Shown: positions 1-9,269 of the stretch, one piece after another | Numbering within the stretch: the first letter of the stretch is position 1 | Layout: each line of letters starts with the position of its first letter | NCBI RefSeq assembly: GCF_003971255.1 | Contig: NZ_CP034660.1 | Span: 2,418,001 to 2,482,000, forward strand | Origin: Colwellia sp. Arc7-635 | Lineage (GTDB): Bacteria; Pseudomonadota; Gammaproteobacteria; Enterobacterales; Alteromonadaceae | DNA length: 64,000 nucleotides | Direction of reading: 5' to 3' | Translations under genes and position numbers: made by a program | Notes under the pieces: model-generated | Told to the model about the DNA's origin: nothing | Database searches by the model: none | What the model saw: the letters and a program-made list of their open reading frames with translations, nothing else

Positions 1-131
1 GCTTTGGAAGTACTTTCATATAGTTATTGTCTATTTGATAGCAAGAAGATATAACGATTTTGTCAGAATGACTAGTATTTTCCTTACGTTAAGCATAACG
101 TATTAAGCATATCATTTTATTAATATGGAAG

Positions 132-1010
132 ATGGCAATGAGCGAAGAGAATTCTTATATTCCACCAAAAGTTTGGCAATGGGATACTAATAATGGTGGC
201 AATTGGGCTAGTATTAATCGCCCTATTTCAGGACCAACACATGATAAAGTTTTAGCAAAAGGCCAGCACCCTTTTCAGCTATATTCCTTAGCAACCCCCA
301 ACGGCGTTAAAGTAACAATTATGCTTGAAGAATTGCTCGCTTTAGGGATAAAGGAAGCTGAGTATGACGCTTTTCTTATTGATATTAGTAAGGGAGATCA
401 GTTTGGTAGCGGTTTTGTTGAGATTAATCCTAATTCGAAAATACCAGCCCTATTAGATCAAAGCAGTGAACAATCGATACGTTTATTTGAGTCGGGCTCT
501 ATATTATTTTACCTAGCCGAAAAGTTTAATACCTTTCTGCCAAGTGATGAAAAACGTGCTGAATGTATGTCTTGGTTATTTTGGCAAATGGGCAGCGCAC
601 CTTATCTTGGTGGTGGCTTTGGTCATTTCTACGCCTATGCACCAGAAAAAATAGAGTATTGTATTAACCGATTCTCAATGGAAGTAAAACGCCAACTTGA
701 TGTTTTAGACAAACACCTTGAACACAATAACTACTTATGTGGTGATGAATACACAGTTGCTGATATTGCTGTTTGGCCTTGGTATGGCGCACTTGCGTTA
801 AACCGTTTATATGATGCGGCAGAGTTTTTAGATTTACAATCTTATAAAAATGTTATGCGCTGGGCTCAACAAATAGATCAGCGCCCTGCTGTCAAGCGTG
901 GAGTTATGGTTAATAAAACGTGGGGCGAATTATCAACTCAGCTGCATGAGCGTCATAATGCCAGTGATTTTTCAGAGCGAACCCAAGATAAACTTGTTGA
1001 TGACCAGTAA
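132..1010 (+). CDS. yghU: YghU-type glutathione S-transferase / disulfide-bond oxidoreductase
   Basis: A 292-residue protein close to the usual length of the YghU family (about 288). The N-terminal extension (residues 1-45, with WQWDTNNGGNWASINRP) and the thioredoxin-like part starting at FQLYSLATPNGVKV match YghU rather than ordinary 200-residue GSTs. The typical ESGSILFYLAEK segment at the end of the thioredoxin fold is present and is followed by an all-helical C-terminal half. Family members bind two glutathione molecules and have disulfide reductase activity in the cytoplasm. An alternative ATG lies two codons downstream. The gene stands alone, with a hairpin terminator after it. Family assignment is firm; the physiological substrate is unknown. 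Confidence 0.9.
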   Translation: MAMSEENSYIPPKVWQWDTNNGGNWASINRPISGPTHDKVLAKGQHPFQLYSLATPNGVKVTIMLEELLALGIKEAEYDAFLIDISKGDQFGSGFVEINPNSKIPALLDQSSEQSIRLFESGSILFYLAEKFNTFLPSDEKRAECMSWLFWQMGSAPYLGGGFGHFYAYAPEKIEYCINRFSMEVKRQLDVLDKHLEHNNYLCGDEYTVADIAVWPWYGALALNRLYDAAEFLDLQSYKNVMRWAQQIDQRPAVKRGVMVNKTWGELSTQLHERHNASDFSERTQDKLVDDQ

Positions 1011-1117
1011 TATACGTTGATAGTGTATTAGTTTTATCACTGTTGATCATTGAACATTCTATCAATCAAGTTTAGCTTTACACTTTTGAGAATTCTTATA
1101 GGCGTTAAAACGAAAAA

Positions 1118-1151
1118 GCACAAAGCGTATGATTAAATATGCGCTTTGTGC
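1118..1151 (+). terminator. Hairpin after yghU
   Basis: GCACAAAGCG (1118-1127) pairs with CGCTTTGTGC (1142-1151) around a 14-base loop. It is followed by an AT-rich but not pure T tract, so it is a fair but not ideal intrinsic terminator. It could serve both yghU and the convergent EAL-HDOD gene. Confidence 0.55.
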
Positions 1152-1300
1152 CAATATTTTACTAAATCACTTATTAAATCTATTCGACACTACTCATTTT
1201 ATCGGTAATTGCGATACCACATAGAGCGATGTAATTTTAAATGACTTGCTAGAGTTACTTCACTTAGTTTATTTCCATGCCTAAACGGCTAAATCCCTAG

Positions 1301-2512
1301 TTAAATACCTAACGATTTACACCAGTTACTGGCATTGACGAATTCTTTGTGAATAAAGTCTGCATCAAGTTGATATAATTCAGTAAGTTGCTGAATATTC
1401 TTACCGTCCCCAGTAATATAATTTGTGGTTAATTCTAATAATTGACCTAACAAACCACTGTGATGAACTAACGCTTCTTCAATCGGTTTAGCCAATGGCA
1501 TTGTTTTTAAAATAACATCCATAGGCATACTCAAAATAACTTCGATTGAGCTTAACAGACCCGTTATAAAGGCAAAATCACTAATTTCTATAAAGGCACT
1601 TTCAGTTGCAAGTGTTGACATTAACTTAGCGGTGATTAACGACTGTTTAGACACTTCACTTGATTTATCGGAAGTTAACTTCGAGAGCGCAAGAATAGTA
1701 ACAAATTGCTTGAGCTTATCTTCACCCAGATATGCAGCAGCTTGCTTCAGAGAAGTAATTTCAACACGAGTACCGGTTGCAACATTATTGACTAACTTGA
1801 GCAAGCCGACAGTCAGATTAATATCATGACCGATTATCTCAGCAATATGATCAAAATCTAGTGGTTTGTTAAAGGTCTCACTGATCAAATGTAACATTTG
1901 CGATTTAATGGGGGCTAAAGTCTGCCCTTCAATAATTTCTGGCTCATGATAAAAATAGCCTTGATAATAGTTAAAACCCACTTCAGCTAATGATTGCAAT
2001 TGAAAGTTAGTTTCTACTTTTTCTGCAATTAACTTAATACTATACGGTTTGAGCCTTTCTAAAACAGGGCGTAATCGTTTTGCATTGATGACCTCAATAT
2101 CTACTTTTATCATTGCAATATAAGGAAATAATATGCCCCATTTTTCATCTAAATCATATTCTGTTAAAGCAACTTTATAGCCTTTATCAAAATAATACTT
2201 AACGATTTTAAGTAAACGCGCGCTTGCTGATTTATGGCCAACTAATTCAATAACAATAGTAGCTTTATCAAACATCAACGGATATTTATCGATTAAACAT
2301 TTTTCGGTGAAATTGATAAAAGCTAATTTACCTAAGCTAATTGATTGAATATCACCTTGAAAATGATTTTGTATGATCAGTTTAGAACTCGCGACATCTT
2401 GATCTATTTCAGGAAACTTATTCTCAGGGCTATCTCTAAACAAAATTTCGTAGCCAACCGTTTGATTGTTTCTGTCCAGTATAGCCTGGCGGGCAATGTA
2501 GCTTATTTGCAT
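1301..2512 (-). CDS. EAL and HDOD domain protein (YuxH-type)
   Basis: 403 residues. The N-terminal half is an EAL-like domain that opens with IARQAILDRNNQTVGYEILFR; the catalytic EAL motif is replaced by EIL, as in the YuxH/EAL-HDOD group, and other metal ligands of active c-di-GMP phosphodiesterases are not evident. The C-terminal half from about residue 200 is an HDOD domain (FDHIAEIIGHDINLTVGLLKLVNN). Proteins of this design usually act as signalling or protein-interaction modules rather than enzymes. It is monocistronic, with about 500 bp of apparently non-coding DNA upstream. A role in c-di-GMP signalling, possibly connected to the Lap locus in this window, is inference only. Confidence 0.85.
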   Translation of the reverse strand: MQISYIARQAILDRNNQTVGYEILFRDSPENKFPEIDQDVASSKLIIQNHFQGDIQSISLGKLAFINFTEKCLIDKYPLMFDKATIVIELVGHKSASARLLKIVKYYFDKGYKVALTEYDLDEKWGILFPYIAMIKVDIEVINAKRLRPVLERLKPYSIKLIAEKVETNFQLQSLAEVGFNYYQGYFYHEPEIIEGQTLAPIKSQMLHLISETFNKPLDFDHIAEIIGHDINLTVGLLKLVNNVATGTRVEITSLKQAAAYLGEDKLKQFVTILALSKLTSDKSSEVSKQSLITAKLMSTLATESAFIEISDFAFITGLLSSIEVILSMPMDVILKTMPLAKPIEEALVHHSGLLGQLLELTTNYITGDGKNIQQLTELYQLDADFIHKEFVNASNWCKSLGI

Positions 2513-3021
2513 AGGTAGATTATTTTTAAAGACTTGTCATAGATAAAACATAACTCATTATGCATGCTAATGAAAAGTTATTTAATGAAAAAACATTGTT
2601 TGTTAATAATATTTATCAGTAACCATTCACATAATAGCAATCTAAAAGGGGCTGACTCATTTAAAACAATCATAATTTTTCAAAAGAAGGTATCTGATTA
2701 GCTTTTAAATAGTCCATTGTAGCTATTAAATAAAGTGATTCGTGGTCAATAGAAATAGAGTCGGCGAAGTACTATTGGAGTGTCTTACAGAGTAATAATC
2801 ATAAGACTCTGGCCAATAATTTAATTTAGATAACATAAGAAGTATCTGTTGTTTATTTCAGTAACACCAAGAGAAACAAAAGTACTTTACAGCAAGTATC
2901 CAATTTTTAAGAGTAAGTGATGAGTACACTTACTGTCTTACTTAGTACTGGCGCTCAAATAATGACAAGTCACTAGGTACTCCTCATTATTTGAGCTTAC
3001 TTAAGTATTTATTTGCTAAAG
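2513..3021. other. Intergenic region without a recognisable gene
   Basis: About 510 bp of AT-rich sequence between two minus-strand genes. No ORF with a plausible product, tRNA or repeat was seen apart from the hairpin at 2953-2996. It presumably holds the promoter of the EAL-HDOD gene near 2513-2600. Confidence 0.5.
2953..2996 (-). terminator. Long-loop hairpin after the pyrophosphatase gene
   Basis: A perfect 13-bp inverted repeat, GCTCAAATAATGA (2953-2965) and TCATTATTTGAGC (2984-2996), separated by 18 bases and located just past the stop of the minus-strand gene at 3022. No clear T tract follows, so termination is uncertain; an mRNA-end stabilising role is equally possible. Confidence 0.45.
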
Positions 3022-4221
3022 CTACTTAACTATTTCTTCTGCTATTTGATAATCACCGTCAATATCAACAACATCTTTTAGTCCTAATGCCCGTGTGATA
3101 ATTGGTAATACATTTACATTATCAAAAGCCGCTATTTTAACATTCTTTTCAAACGCAGGTCCTGCAGCTATAAATATAGCATCCAAATCTCGCGCTGACT
3201 TAGGATCGTACCCATGCGTTTCAGCGCTAATGTGTTTTTTGCCTTTGCCAAAGATGTAAGATGGTAAAGCATCTATAATAACATCAGGTAACGCCGTATT
3301 TGCTTCGTTGAAGTGCCAATGCTCTGGAAAATTAGGATATTGATAAACCTGATAATCTGCTGAGCCATTTTTGTTTTGATCACTTTTAAATAAACGCACG
3401 CTTTGTTCTAACTTGGTCGCGTTATCACTATATAAATAAAGTTGGGTAGAGCCATTAATGACTTTAACGCCCTCAATAACATTATTTTTCCACTCGATCA
3501 CATGCTGCTTATTGATTTTTGTCATACCATGATCCGAAACAATCACAACATTAACGTTACCATTAAATTCTTGTTTTATTTGTTGAATAAATTCAGCAAT
3601 TAAACCATCAAGATCACTTATCGCTTTCACAAGCTGTGGAGAGTTCTCACCATACTTGTGCCCTGCATCATCAACACTTGCAAAATAACCGGCGATAAAA
3701 TTTGGGCGTTCGGCATCAGGCAAACGCAACCATGTCAAAATTTGCGCTAAGCGCTCTTTATTAGGAGTTGAATGCTGATAAGGAAAATAATAGCTCGCTT
3801 TTTTATCATCTACTGAGGTTTCAGATTCAGGCCAAAAATATATTGCCGACTTATTACCTTGTAACTCGTTAATGTGCCAAAGCGGTTGCGCGGTTAACCA
3901 GCGGGCATCATTTTTTCCATCTCCCAACTTATAAGCTTTGTCTAAATCACGATTATAAAAATTGTTGTGCACAATACCGTGATTAACAGGGTATTTACCC
4001 GTAATAATACTTAAGTGATTCGGGAATGTTTTACTCGGATAGACCGGTAATAAAGCTTCTGCACTTGTGCCCTGTTTAATCAGTGACATTAAAGCTTTGG
4101 GTTGATATTGCTCAATATAACGCTGAGCAAAGCCATCGATAGATAAGAGTACGAGCGGGGTTTTAGCCATGCTCACTGTGGAAAAAAAACACCCTAAAAG
4201 TAGAGTTACTTTGATATTCAT
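3022..4221 (-). CDS. Ectonucleotide pyrophosphatase/phosphodiesterase-like protein (alkaline phosphatase superfamily)
   Basis: 399 residues with an N-terminal signal peptide (MNIKVTLLLGCFFSTVSMA), so probably periplasmic. The metal-binding and nucleophile elements of the nucleotide pyrophosphatase group are visible: LLSIDGF near residue 28, PSKTFPNHLSIITGKYP with the nucleophile Thr near residue 64, SVDDAGHKYG, VSDHGM and ETHGYDP. This is the NPP arrangement, in which Thr replaces the alkaline phosphatase Ser. Substrates in the family are phosphodiesters such as nucleotides or lipid head groups; which one applies here cannot be read from the sequence. A single gene with its own hairpin downstream. 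Confidence 0.85.
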   Translation of the reverse strand: MNIKVTLLLGCFFSTVSMAKTPLVLLSIDGFAQRYIEQYQPKALMSLIKQGTSAEALLPVYPSKTFPNHLSIITGKYPVNHGIVHNNFYNRDLDKAYKLGDGKNDARWLTAQPLWHINELQGNKSAIYFWPESETSVDDKKASYYFPYQHSTPNKERLAQILTWLRLPDAERPNFIAGYFASVDDAGHKYGENSPQLVKAISDLDGLIAEFIQQIKQEFNGNVNVVIVSDHGMTKINKQHVIEWKNNVIEGVKVINGSTQLYLYSDNATKLEQSVRLFKSDQNKNGSADYQVYQYPNFPEHWHFNEANTALPDVIIDALPSYIFGKGKKHISAETHGYDPKSARDLDAIFIAAGPAFEKNVKIAAFDNVNVLPIITRALGLKDVVDIDGDYQIAEEIVK

Positions 4222-4356
4222 TTATTACAACCGAATAATACGCTTAGAGGAAGGTAAGATAATGCATTCGTCTGTGTTGTACAAGTGAGTAACTGACTAT
4301 TTTGGGCTTTGAATCATAGGGAGTATTTGTGGATGGGTATATCTAACTAAAAACAA

Positions 4357-4392
4357 CTAACGCACGTTAATTTAATAAATATCGTGCGTTAG
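4357..4392 (-). terminator. Intrinsic terminator after the phosphoribosyltransferase gene
   Basis: CTAACGCACG (4357-4366) pairs perfectly with CGTGCGTTAG (4383-4392); read on the minus strand the stem is followed by TTGTTTTTAG. It lies about 40 bp past the stop codon of the gene ending at 4430. Confidence 0.7.
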
Positions 4393-4429
4393 TTTGATTT
4401 AATATTTGCTTTAATAAAGAAAGTAATAC

Positions 4430-4987
4430 TTATTCAAATAATTCTAAAATATTCAGTAAATCTTTTTTACCATGTGCTATTTCTTCAGGCGTTAAACCCG
4501 ATAACTCATGTGGAAAAACTAACCATTCAGTTGACTCATGTACATAGTAATCAGGTACTAAATCTACTTTAGAGTTTGTTGGTTTGTACCAAGGACATGC
4601 GATTCTGACATCTTTTGGCATGTTATTACGCGTTAACTTTTTCATTTGAGCAATGAGTGCTTCGATACTACGGCCAGAATCAAATACGTCATCAACGATT
4701 AATAGCCCATCATCAGCATTAGCGTTTTCAATAATGTAATGCAAACCATGCACTTTTATTTCTTTGCTTTGCTGATTAATTCCGTAATAAGAAGACGTTC
4801 GCACTGCAATGTGATCAGTTTCAACTTTCTTAAAGTCGAAATATTCTTGTACTGCGATACCGATAGGTGCACCGCCACGCCAAATACCGACAATAAATTG
4901 TGGCCTAAAACCGTCTTCGAATACTTTTGCAGCAACACGAAATGAATCTTCAAGTAACTCTTGCGCTGTTATAAATCGCTTTTCCAT
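4430..4987 (-). CDS. Purine phosphoribosyltransferase (hypoxanthine/xanthine-guanine type)
   Basis: 185 residues, a normal length for type I phosphoribosyltransferases. The PRPP-binding loop LLIVDDVFDSGRS is at residues 95-107, and IWRGGAPIG near 36-44 is the pyrophosphate-binding loop seen in the family. It would transfer phosphoribose from PRPP to a purine base in salvage. The C-terminal part (YVHESTEWLVFPHE) carries the aromatic/WLVFPHE end common in xanthine or hypoxanthine transferases of marine gammaproteobacteria. It stands alone, with a terminator behind it. The exact base (hypoxanthine, guanine or xanthine) is not certain, so no symbol is given. Confidence 0.85.
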   Translation of the reverse strand: MEKRFITAQELLEDSFRVAAKVFEDGFRPQFIVGIWRGGAPIGIAVQEYFDFKKVETDHIAVRTSSYYGINQQSKEIKVHGLHYIIENANADDGLLIVDDVFDSGRSIEALIAQMKKLTRNNMPKDVRIACPWYKPTNSKVDLVPDYYVHESTEWLVFPHELSGLTPEEIAHGKKDLLNILELFE

Positions 4988-5157
4988 CGATGAGTTAACC
5001 TCATTTAATTAATTTTTAGAGTAACAGCTATTATAACGCGTTTTTTACGCTGCTGAGTAGCCTAGTTACATAATTTATAGATTTTGATCAATAAAGCTAT
5101 TGCGATGATATAGCTATCCTACTAGGTTTATGTCTAATGTTATTCAACAAGGTAGCT

Positions 5158-6336
5158 TTAATGTCTTTGCTTTAAAGCATCTAACTTTGCGATATATTGA
5201 GCTTCGCGTTGAGGACTTCTATTTTTTTTAATCGCTTTCTTCAAGTAAGTTTTAGCTTTTGATAGATTGTCTAAACGATAGTAAATCTTAGCTAATCCAA
5301 AATAAAACTCAGGAACATTTGCATTAAGTTTTATAGCCTTTCTATAGTGTTTAATCGCAATCTTATAATCACCTTGATAAAACTGCTCTTGTGCCAACAA
5401 CGAATAGTAATAAGGGTTGAGTGATCGATTACGCATTATGATTTGGTCTAGACGTTTTGCTTCTTGATAATCACCTTGAGCAAATAACAACAAACTTAGA
5501 TTAGACATTGCCGTTAAATTATGGCGATTTAACCCTATCGCATAACGATAACTTTTAATTGCACTGTGTTGATAACCCTTAAAGCGATATAAAATACCTA
5601 AATTACCCCACGCAGAAGAAAATTTCGGGTCAACCTTTAGTGCGGCTTTTAAGTAAGCATATCCTTTAATATAATCACCATTAATCATGGCATTAGCACC
5701 TTTATTATTATAAAACATTGCTAAAACCGTGTGCTTTTTGATGCTAGACTTTGGAAAGGATTTTTTATTGATAAAGGGATCAAAATCAATTTCAATATTT
5801 GAACGACTCATAAAGACATTTTTTTGAGGTGATTTTTGCGTAAAAACACTGAGGTTGATATGACCTGTTAGCATATTTACTTCACCGTTACGCACCCAAT
5901 ACTCGGGGATATTAACACTTTGAAATGCAACGTTTAAGTTAGCTTCCTTTGCTATAGCATAGGCCATAATGGTAAGTGATAAACAATTAGCGGCTTTATT
6001 TCTAAATGCTTCTGCAGCGATAACATTTGCGCCAGCACTATAAGCTAAATTGATATGTTCAGGACTGAAAAATAGTTTAAGTAACTTAGTTGCTTTTTGA
6101 CGTGTATCGCGCTCTAAGGCGACTTTTTTGGCCATCGCTTTCATTTCGACACTCAAAGCGAATATTTCAGCCTCAGACTCGATGGAAACGTTTTCATAGT
6201 GGCTAAATTTTTCGTCTAAGAATAGACTAGCCTGATAGTTTTCTGAATGATTTGTTGGCAATGGCTTAATTGACTGACAAGCCATTAGCGAAACTGACAA
6301 TATGGATATCAACAATAATGTTGTTAAATTTTGCAT
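5158..6336 (-). CDS. TPR lipoprotein with a transglutaminase-like N-terminal domain
   Basis: 392 residues. The signal peptide ends in a lipobox (SVSLMAC, Cys at residue 20), so it is a lipoprotein. Residues about 90-165 resemble a transglutaminase-like fold: NKAANCLSLTIMAYAIAKEA provides the Cys and GHINLSV the His, with a possible acidic third residue in IDFDPF. From about residue 205 there are four to five tetratricopeptide units (for example AYLKAALKVDPKFSSAWGNLGILY and AIKHYRKAIKLNANVPEFYFGLAKIY). The specific function is unknown; a periplasmic scaffold or cysteine peptidase-like role is inference. The gene is monocistronic. Confidence 0.75.
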   Translation of the reverse strand: MQNLTTLLLISILSVSLMACQSIKPLPTNHSENYQASLFLDEKFSHYENVSIESEAEIFALSVEMKAMAKKVALERDTRQKATKLLKLFFSPEHINLAYSAGANVIAAEAFRNKAANCLSLTIMAYAIAKEANLNVAFQSVNIPEYWVRNGEVNMLTGHINLSVFTQKSPQKNVFMSRSNIEIDFDPFINKKSFPKSSIKKHTVLAMFYNNKGANAMINGDYIKGYAYLKAALKVDPKFSSAWGNLGILYRFKGYQHSAIKSYRYAIGLNRHNLTAMSNLSLLLFAQGDYQEAKRLDQIIMRNRSLNPYYYSLLAQEQFYQGDYKIAIKHYRKAIKLNANVPEFYFGLAKIYYRLDNLSKAKTYLKKAIKKNRSPQREAQYIAKLDALKQRH

Positions 6337-6556
6337 TCAAACTCCAAAACATCGAATTTAACTGTTCTTTAAGTATATAAGTGATTGATTAATTCAAGAC
6401 TATTTTTACTGTTATATTCATAAACAATTACATCTTTTTAAGTATTAAAAAACAATTTAACAAGTATGAAAGATACAAATTGAGACAAGTAATTTATTAT
6501 TTTCCCTGTTATGCTGCGCCCCATACTACTTATAGCATTCTATTGGTTCCTAATTT

Positions 6557-7453
6557 ATGAAGACAACACTCGCCGGGCTTTTTACCGGAAGTGCCATTGC
6601 AGTTGCCTTAATAATAGCGAGTGCAAGTTATGATTTATATAAAAACAAATATGCCACCATTGATCCTCAACTAAAGGAAATATCTGGTATTGAGTTTGAT
6701 AAGAATGAAAACCTTTGGGCCATTAATGATGGTGGAGACGAAGCAAAGTTATATCAAATAAATAAAACCGGCGGTATTGATCGAGCCATCACCATCACTA
6801 ATGCCAAGAACATTGATTGGGAAGATATGACCCAAGATGATTTTGGCCATTTCTTTTTAGGTGATTTTGGTAATAACGATAATCTGCGTAAATGGCTAAC
6901 CGTTTATAAAATCGAAAACCCTATTGATATAAAAGGTACAACGACCGAAGCAGAAATCATTAAGTTTACCTACCCTGAGCACACCAGTTTCCCACCAGAA
7001 GCTCATGAAATGGAATTTGATGTTGAAGCATTTGTTTTTTATAAAAGACACTTATATCTATTTACTAAAAATCGCACAGTCCCCTTTAATGGTGTCACCA
7101 CCTTATATAGAATCGGTGATCATGCCGCTAATTATGACGCAAAGAAAATTAGCACATTTACCACCTGTACTATAGCCGAAAAACTATGCTGGATAACGTC
7201 TGCGGCCCTGAGTCCAAGCAGAAAAAGATTAGTGCTGCTTGATTCTCAACGTCTTTGGTTGTTTGAGAATTGGCAAGGCGATGACTTTTTCTCTGGTGAT
7301 AAGTATCGGATTGATTTAGGCATAGTTACGCAAAAAGAAGCCGTTACTTTCTTTAATGAAGATGTGATTATTTTTACCGATGAAGAATTTCACGGTATTG
7401 GTAGGAACGCCTATGAAATTAATCTAAATGAAGTTGAAAAGCACAAAATTTAG
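6557..7453 (+). CDS. Membrane-anchored beta-propeller-like protein of unknown function
   Basis: 298 residues with one hydrophobic segment at the N-terminus (about residues 5-25), so either a signal anchor or an uncleaved signal peptide. The remainder is rich in short beta-type segments with repeated elements such as ISGIEFDKNENLWAINDGGDEAKLYQI and EDMTQDDFGHFFLGDFGNND, which resemble blades of SdiA-regulated or phytase-like propellers. No catalytic motif is recognised. It is transcribed alone, convergent with the GST gene at 7529, with a shared hairpin between them. Confidence 0.65.
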   Translation: MKTTLAGLFTGSAIAVALIIASASYDLYKNKYATIDPQLKEISGIEFDKNENLWAINDGGDEAKLYQINKTGGIDRAITITNAKNIDWEDMTQDDFGHFFLGDFGNNDNLRKWLTVYKIENPIDIKGTTTEAEIIKFTYPEHTSFPPEAHEMEFDVEAFVFYKRHLYLFTKNRTVPFNGVTTLYRIGDHAANYDAKKISTFTTCTIAEKLCWITSAALSPSRKRLVLLDSQRLWLFENWQGDDFFSGDKYRIDLGIVTQKEAVTFFNEDVIIFTDEEFHGIGRNAYEINLNEVEKHKI

Positions 7454-7475
7454 TTTCTAGCTAATATTTATTATT

Positions 7476-7503
7476 CCCCTTTAACTATAGTTTTATTAAG
7501 GGG
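7476..7503. terminator. Bidirectional hairpin between convergent genes
   Basis: CCCCTTTAA (7476-7484) and TTAAGGGG (7496-7503) form a stem between the convergent genes ending at 7453 and 7529. There is one unpaired T in the left arm. T-rich sequence inside the loop and no long tail make it a moderate candidate. Confidence 0.5.
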
Positions 7504-7528
7504 GCATTAGCTTATTAGCGATAAATTT

Positions 7529-8134
7529 TCATTTTTCTATTGGCATAGTAAGGAAGTTTTTATGTGTCTTAATCCGTTCAAGCCACTGATTAAGCGCTGT
7601 AAAAGATGACAGGTCAAAGCCGCCTTCATCAGCGACATGGGTATAAGCGAATAAAGTGATATCGGCAGTTGTGAAATGATTACCGGTTAAATAAGGGCTC
7701 TGTTGAAGTTGCTGGTTCATTAGTTTCAGCGCTTTATAACCACCTTCTTGTTTCGATTGGTACTCATCCAGCCTGTTTTTGGGTAAGCCAAGATATTTAT
7801 TGATAAAACGAGCCACAGCAATATAAGGTTCGTGGCTGTACTGTTCAAAAAATTGCCATTGTTGAACTTTCGCGAGCGTAAAAGGATCTCGTGGAAGCAA
7901 GGCACTATTGTTGGCTAAATAGTTGATAATGGCATTCGACTCAGACAAGCAACAGCCATCATCCAATTCTAGTAATGGAATTTTCCCCGTGTTACTTTTC
8001 GCCAAAAAGATCTCAGATGCATTTTCACCTTTGAGCACATCAATGGGTATCCATTGATAATCTATATTTAACAAGGCGCAGGTTAATTGTACTTTGTAAC
8101 AATTTCCTGATTGGTTATCACCATAAAGCTTCAA
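7529..8134 (-). CDS. Glutathione S-transferase family protein
   Basis: 201 residues, the standard length for a bacterial GST. The N-terminal thioredoxin-like domain begins MKLYGDNQSGNCYKVQL and contains the cis-proline segment GKIPLLEL and the glutathione-binding LSESNAIINYLA; the C-terminal helical domain contains the N-capping box segment TADITLFAYTHVADEGGFDL. Cytoplasmic; the substrate cannot be predicted. It is unrelated in detail to the YghU-type GST at 132, so it is not a recent duplicate. Confidence 0.85.
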   Translation of the reverse strand: MKLYGDNQSGNCYKVQLTCALLNIDYQWIPIDVLKGENASEIFLAKSNTGKIPLLELDDGCCLSESNAIINYLANNSALLPRDPFTLAKVQQWQFFEQYSHEPYIAVARFINKYLGLPKNRLDEYQSKQEGGYKALKLMNQQLQQSPYLTGNHFTTADITLFAYTHVADEGGFDLSSFTALNQWLERIKTHKNFLTMPIEK

Positions 8135-8734
8135 GTTTAATTTCCTTTCAACGGTTCAATAATAAGTAGCATGAATAAGTAACAGAGTACGCTATTTTTA
8201 TAATATTTCATCTGCTGAACAATACCTATTATCATAATAAATCAAAGGTAATGTTCAATATTAAATAGTCTCATAATGTTTGTTTTTACAGCCAAAAACA
8301 ATACCTAAAAATAATCCCTAAAAGCAGTAACAATAAAATTAATAAGCGATATTTTTTAACGTTAAATCTTTCTTATTAACGTAAAAATATATTCAATATT
8401 AAGTATTTTTTAGTGTTATAATTTACCGCCAGACTAGACAATAGTAATGACTTTCCTCCTCCCAATAACTCTATAAAATGTATTACGAGTTAAATTTAAT
8501 TTATCTTTTTTATTGCTAGCACTTTTTCATACAGATTACTATTTATAATGCTTTAAATGAGAGTAAACAGTCACTCCACACCAAATAAGAGTTACCAGAG
8601 TTGTTAAGCTCTAGTTAAATGGAGTTGCCAGAGTTATCAATTAGCAAACCAAGTAACTCCAAGGGTTATTGCAGAGCTTGCATTTAGGGTTGTTAGAGTT
8701 ATACTGTTATTCTTACAAAATTAACGAGAATACA
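8135..8734. other. 600-bp AT-rich intergenic region upstream of hicB
   Basis: No gene is recognisable. The region separates two divergent genes and contains promoters for both. Its right end carries three spaced copies of a 16-bp motif (listed separately). No HicA toxin gene is found here, although hicA normally precedes hicB. Confidence 0.5.
8589..8702 (+). repeat. Three spaced 16-bp repeats upstream of hicB
   Basis: GAGTTACCAGAGTTGT (8589-8604), GAGTTGCCAGAGTTAT (8622-8637) and GGGTTGTTAGAGTTAT (8687-8702). The copies start 33 and 65 bp apart, about three and six helical turns, so the copies face the same side of the DNA. They end 32 bp before the hicB start, a plausible place for autoregulatory operators. 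Confidence 0.5.
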
Positions 8735-9139
8735 ATGAAATATCCTGTTTTAGTTTCACGTAATAATGAAGAAAATAACTACATGTTTTCCATTGTAGAT
8801 TTACCCGGTTGTCAGGTTAAAGCGGATACTATGGATGAGGGGTTTTCACGTTTAAATGAAGCGATGATTTCGCACTTAACAATACTTGTTGAATACGGCG
8901 AGCAAGTGCCTCATGCGAAGACCATTGAAGAGCACATGTTACACACGACTGCGACCTCCCCTATTTGGGCATTAATAGATTTTGATATTATCCCTTACAT
9001 GGGTAAAAGCCATAAAATCAATGTTACTTTGCCAGAATTGTTGATTAAGAAAATTGATGATCGGGTCGCTAAATCTGTCGAATACAAAACGCGTTCAGGT
9101 TTTATTGCTATGTCATGTTTAGCAACATTAGCAAGCTAA
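8735..9139 (+). CDS. HicB-family antitoxin-like protein (no HicA partner seen)
   Basis: 134 residues from the ATG at 8735, which is preferred over an upstream in-frame start because KYPVLVSRNNEENNYMFSIVDLPGC is the normal HicB beginning and an ACGAGA sequence sits before it. The N-terminal half is the HicB RNase-H-like fold (PGCQVKADTMDEGFSRLNEAM); the C-terminal HKINVTLPELLIKKIDDRV is a ribbon-helix-helix DNA-binding domain. HicB proteins neutralise the HicA mRNA interferase and repress their own operon. No hicA-like ORF (about 60 residues) is visible on either side, so this looks like an orphan or solitary regulator. Confidence 0.8.
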   Translation: MKYPVLVSRNNEENNYMFSIVDLPGCQVKADTMDEGFSRLNEAMISHLTILVEYGEQVPHAKTIEEHMLHTTATSPIWALIDFDIIPYMGKSHKINVTLPELLIKKIDDRVAKSVEYKTRSGFIAMSCLATLAS

Positions 9140-9269
9140 CACTCATCATTAATTTAATGGTTAACCCGATTTAATTGAACTGTTCTGACTGGAGCGACAT
9201 CCGCAATATTTATTAAACTTAGATTTACAAAATAAGGTAAAATAAGATGAATTAATAAATTGAAAAAAG

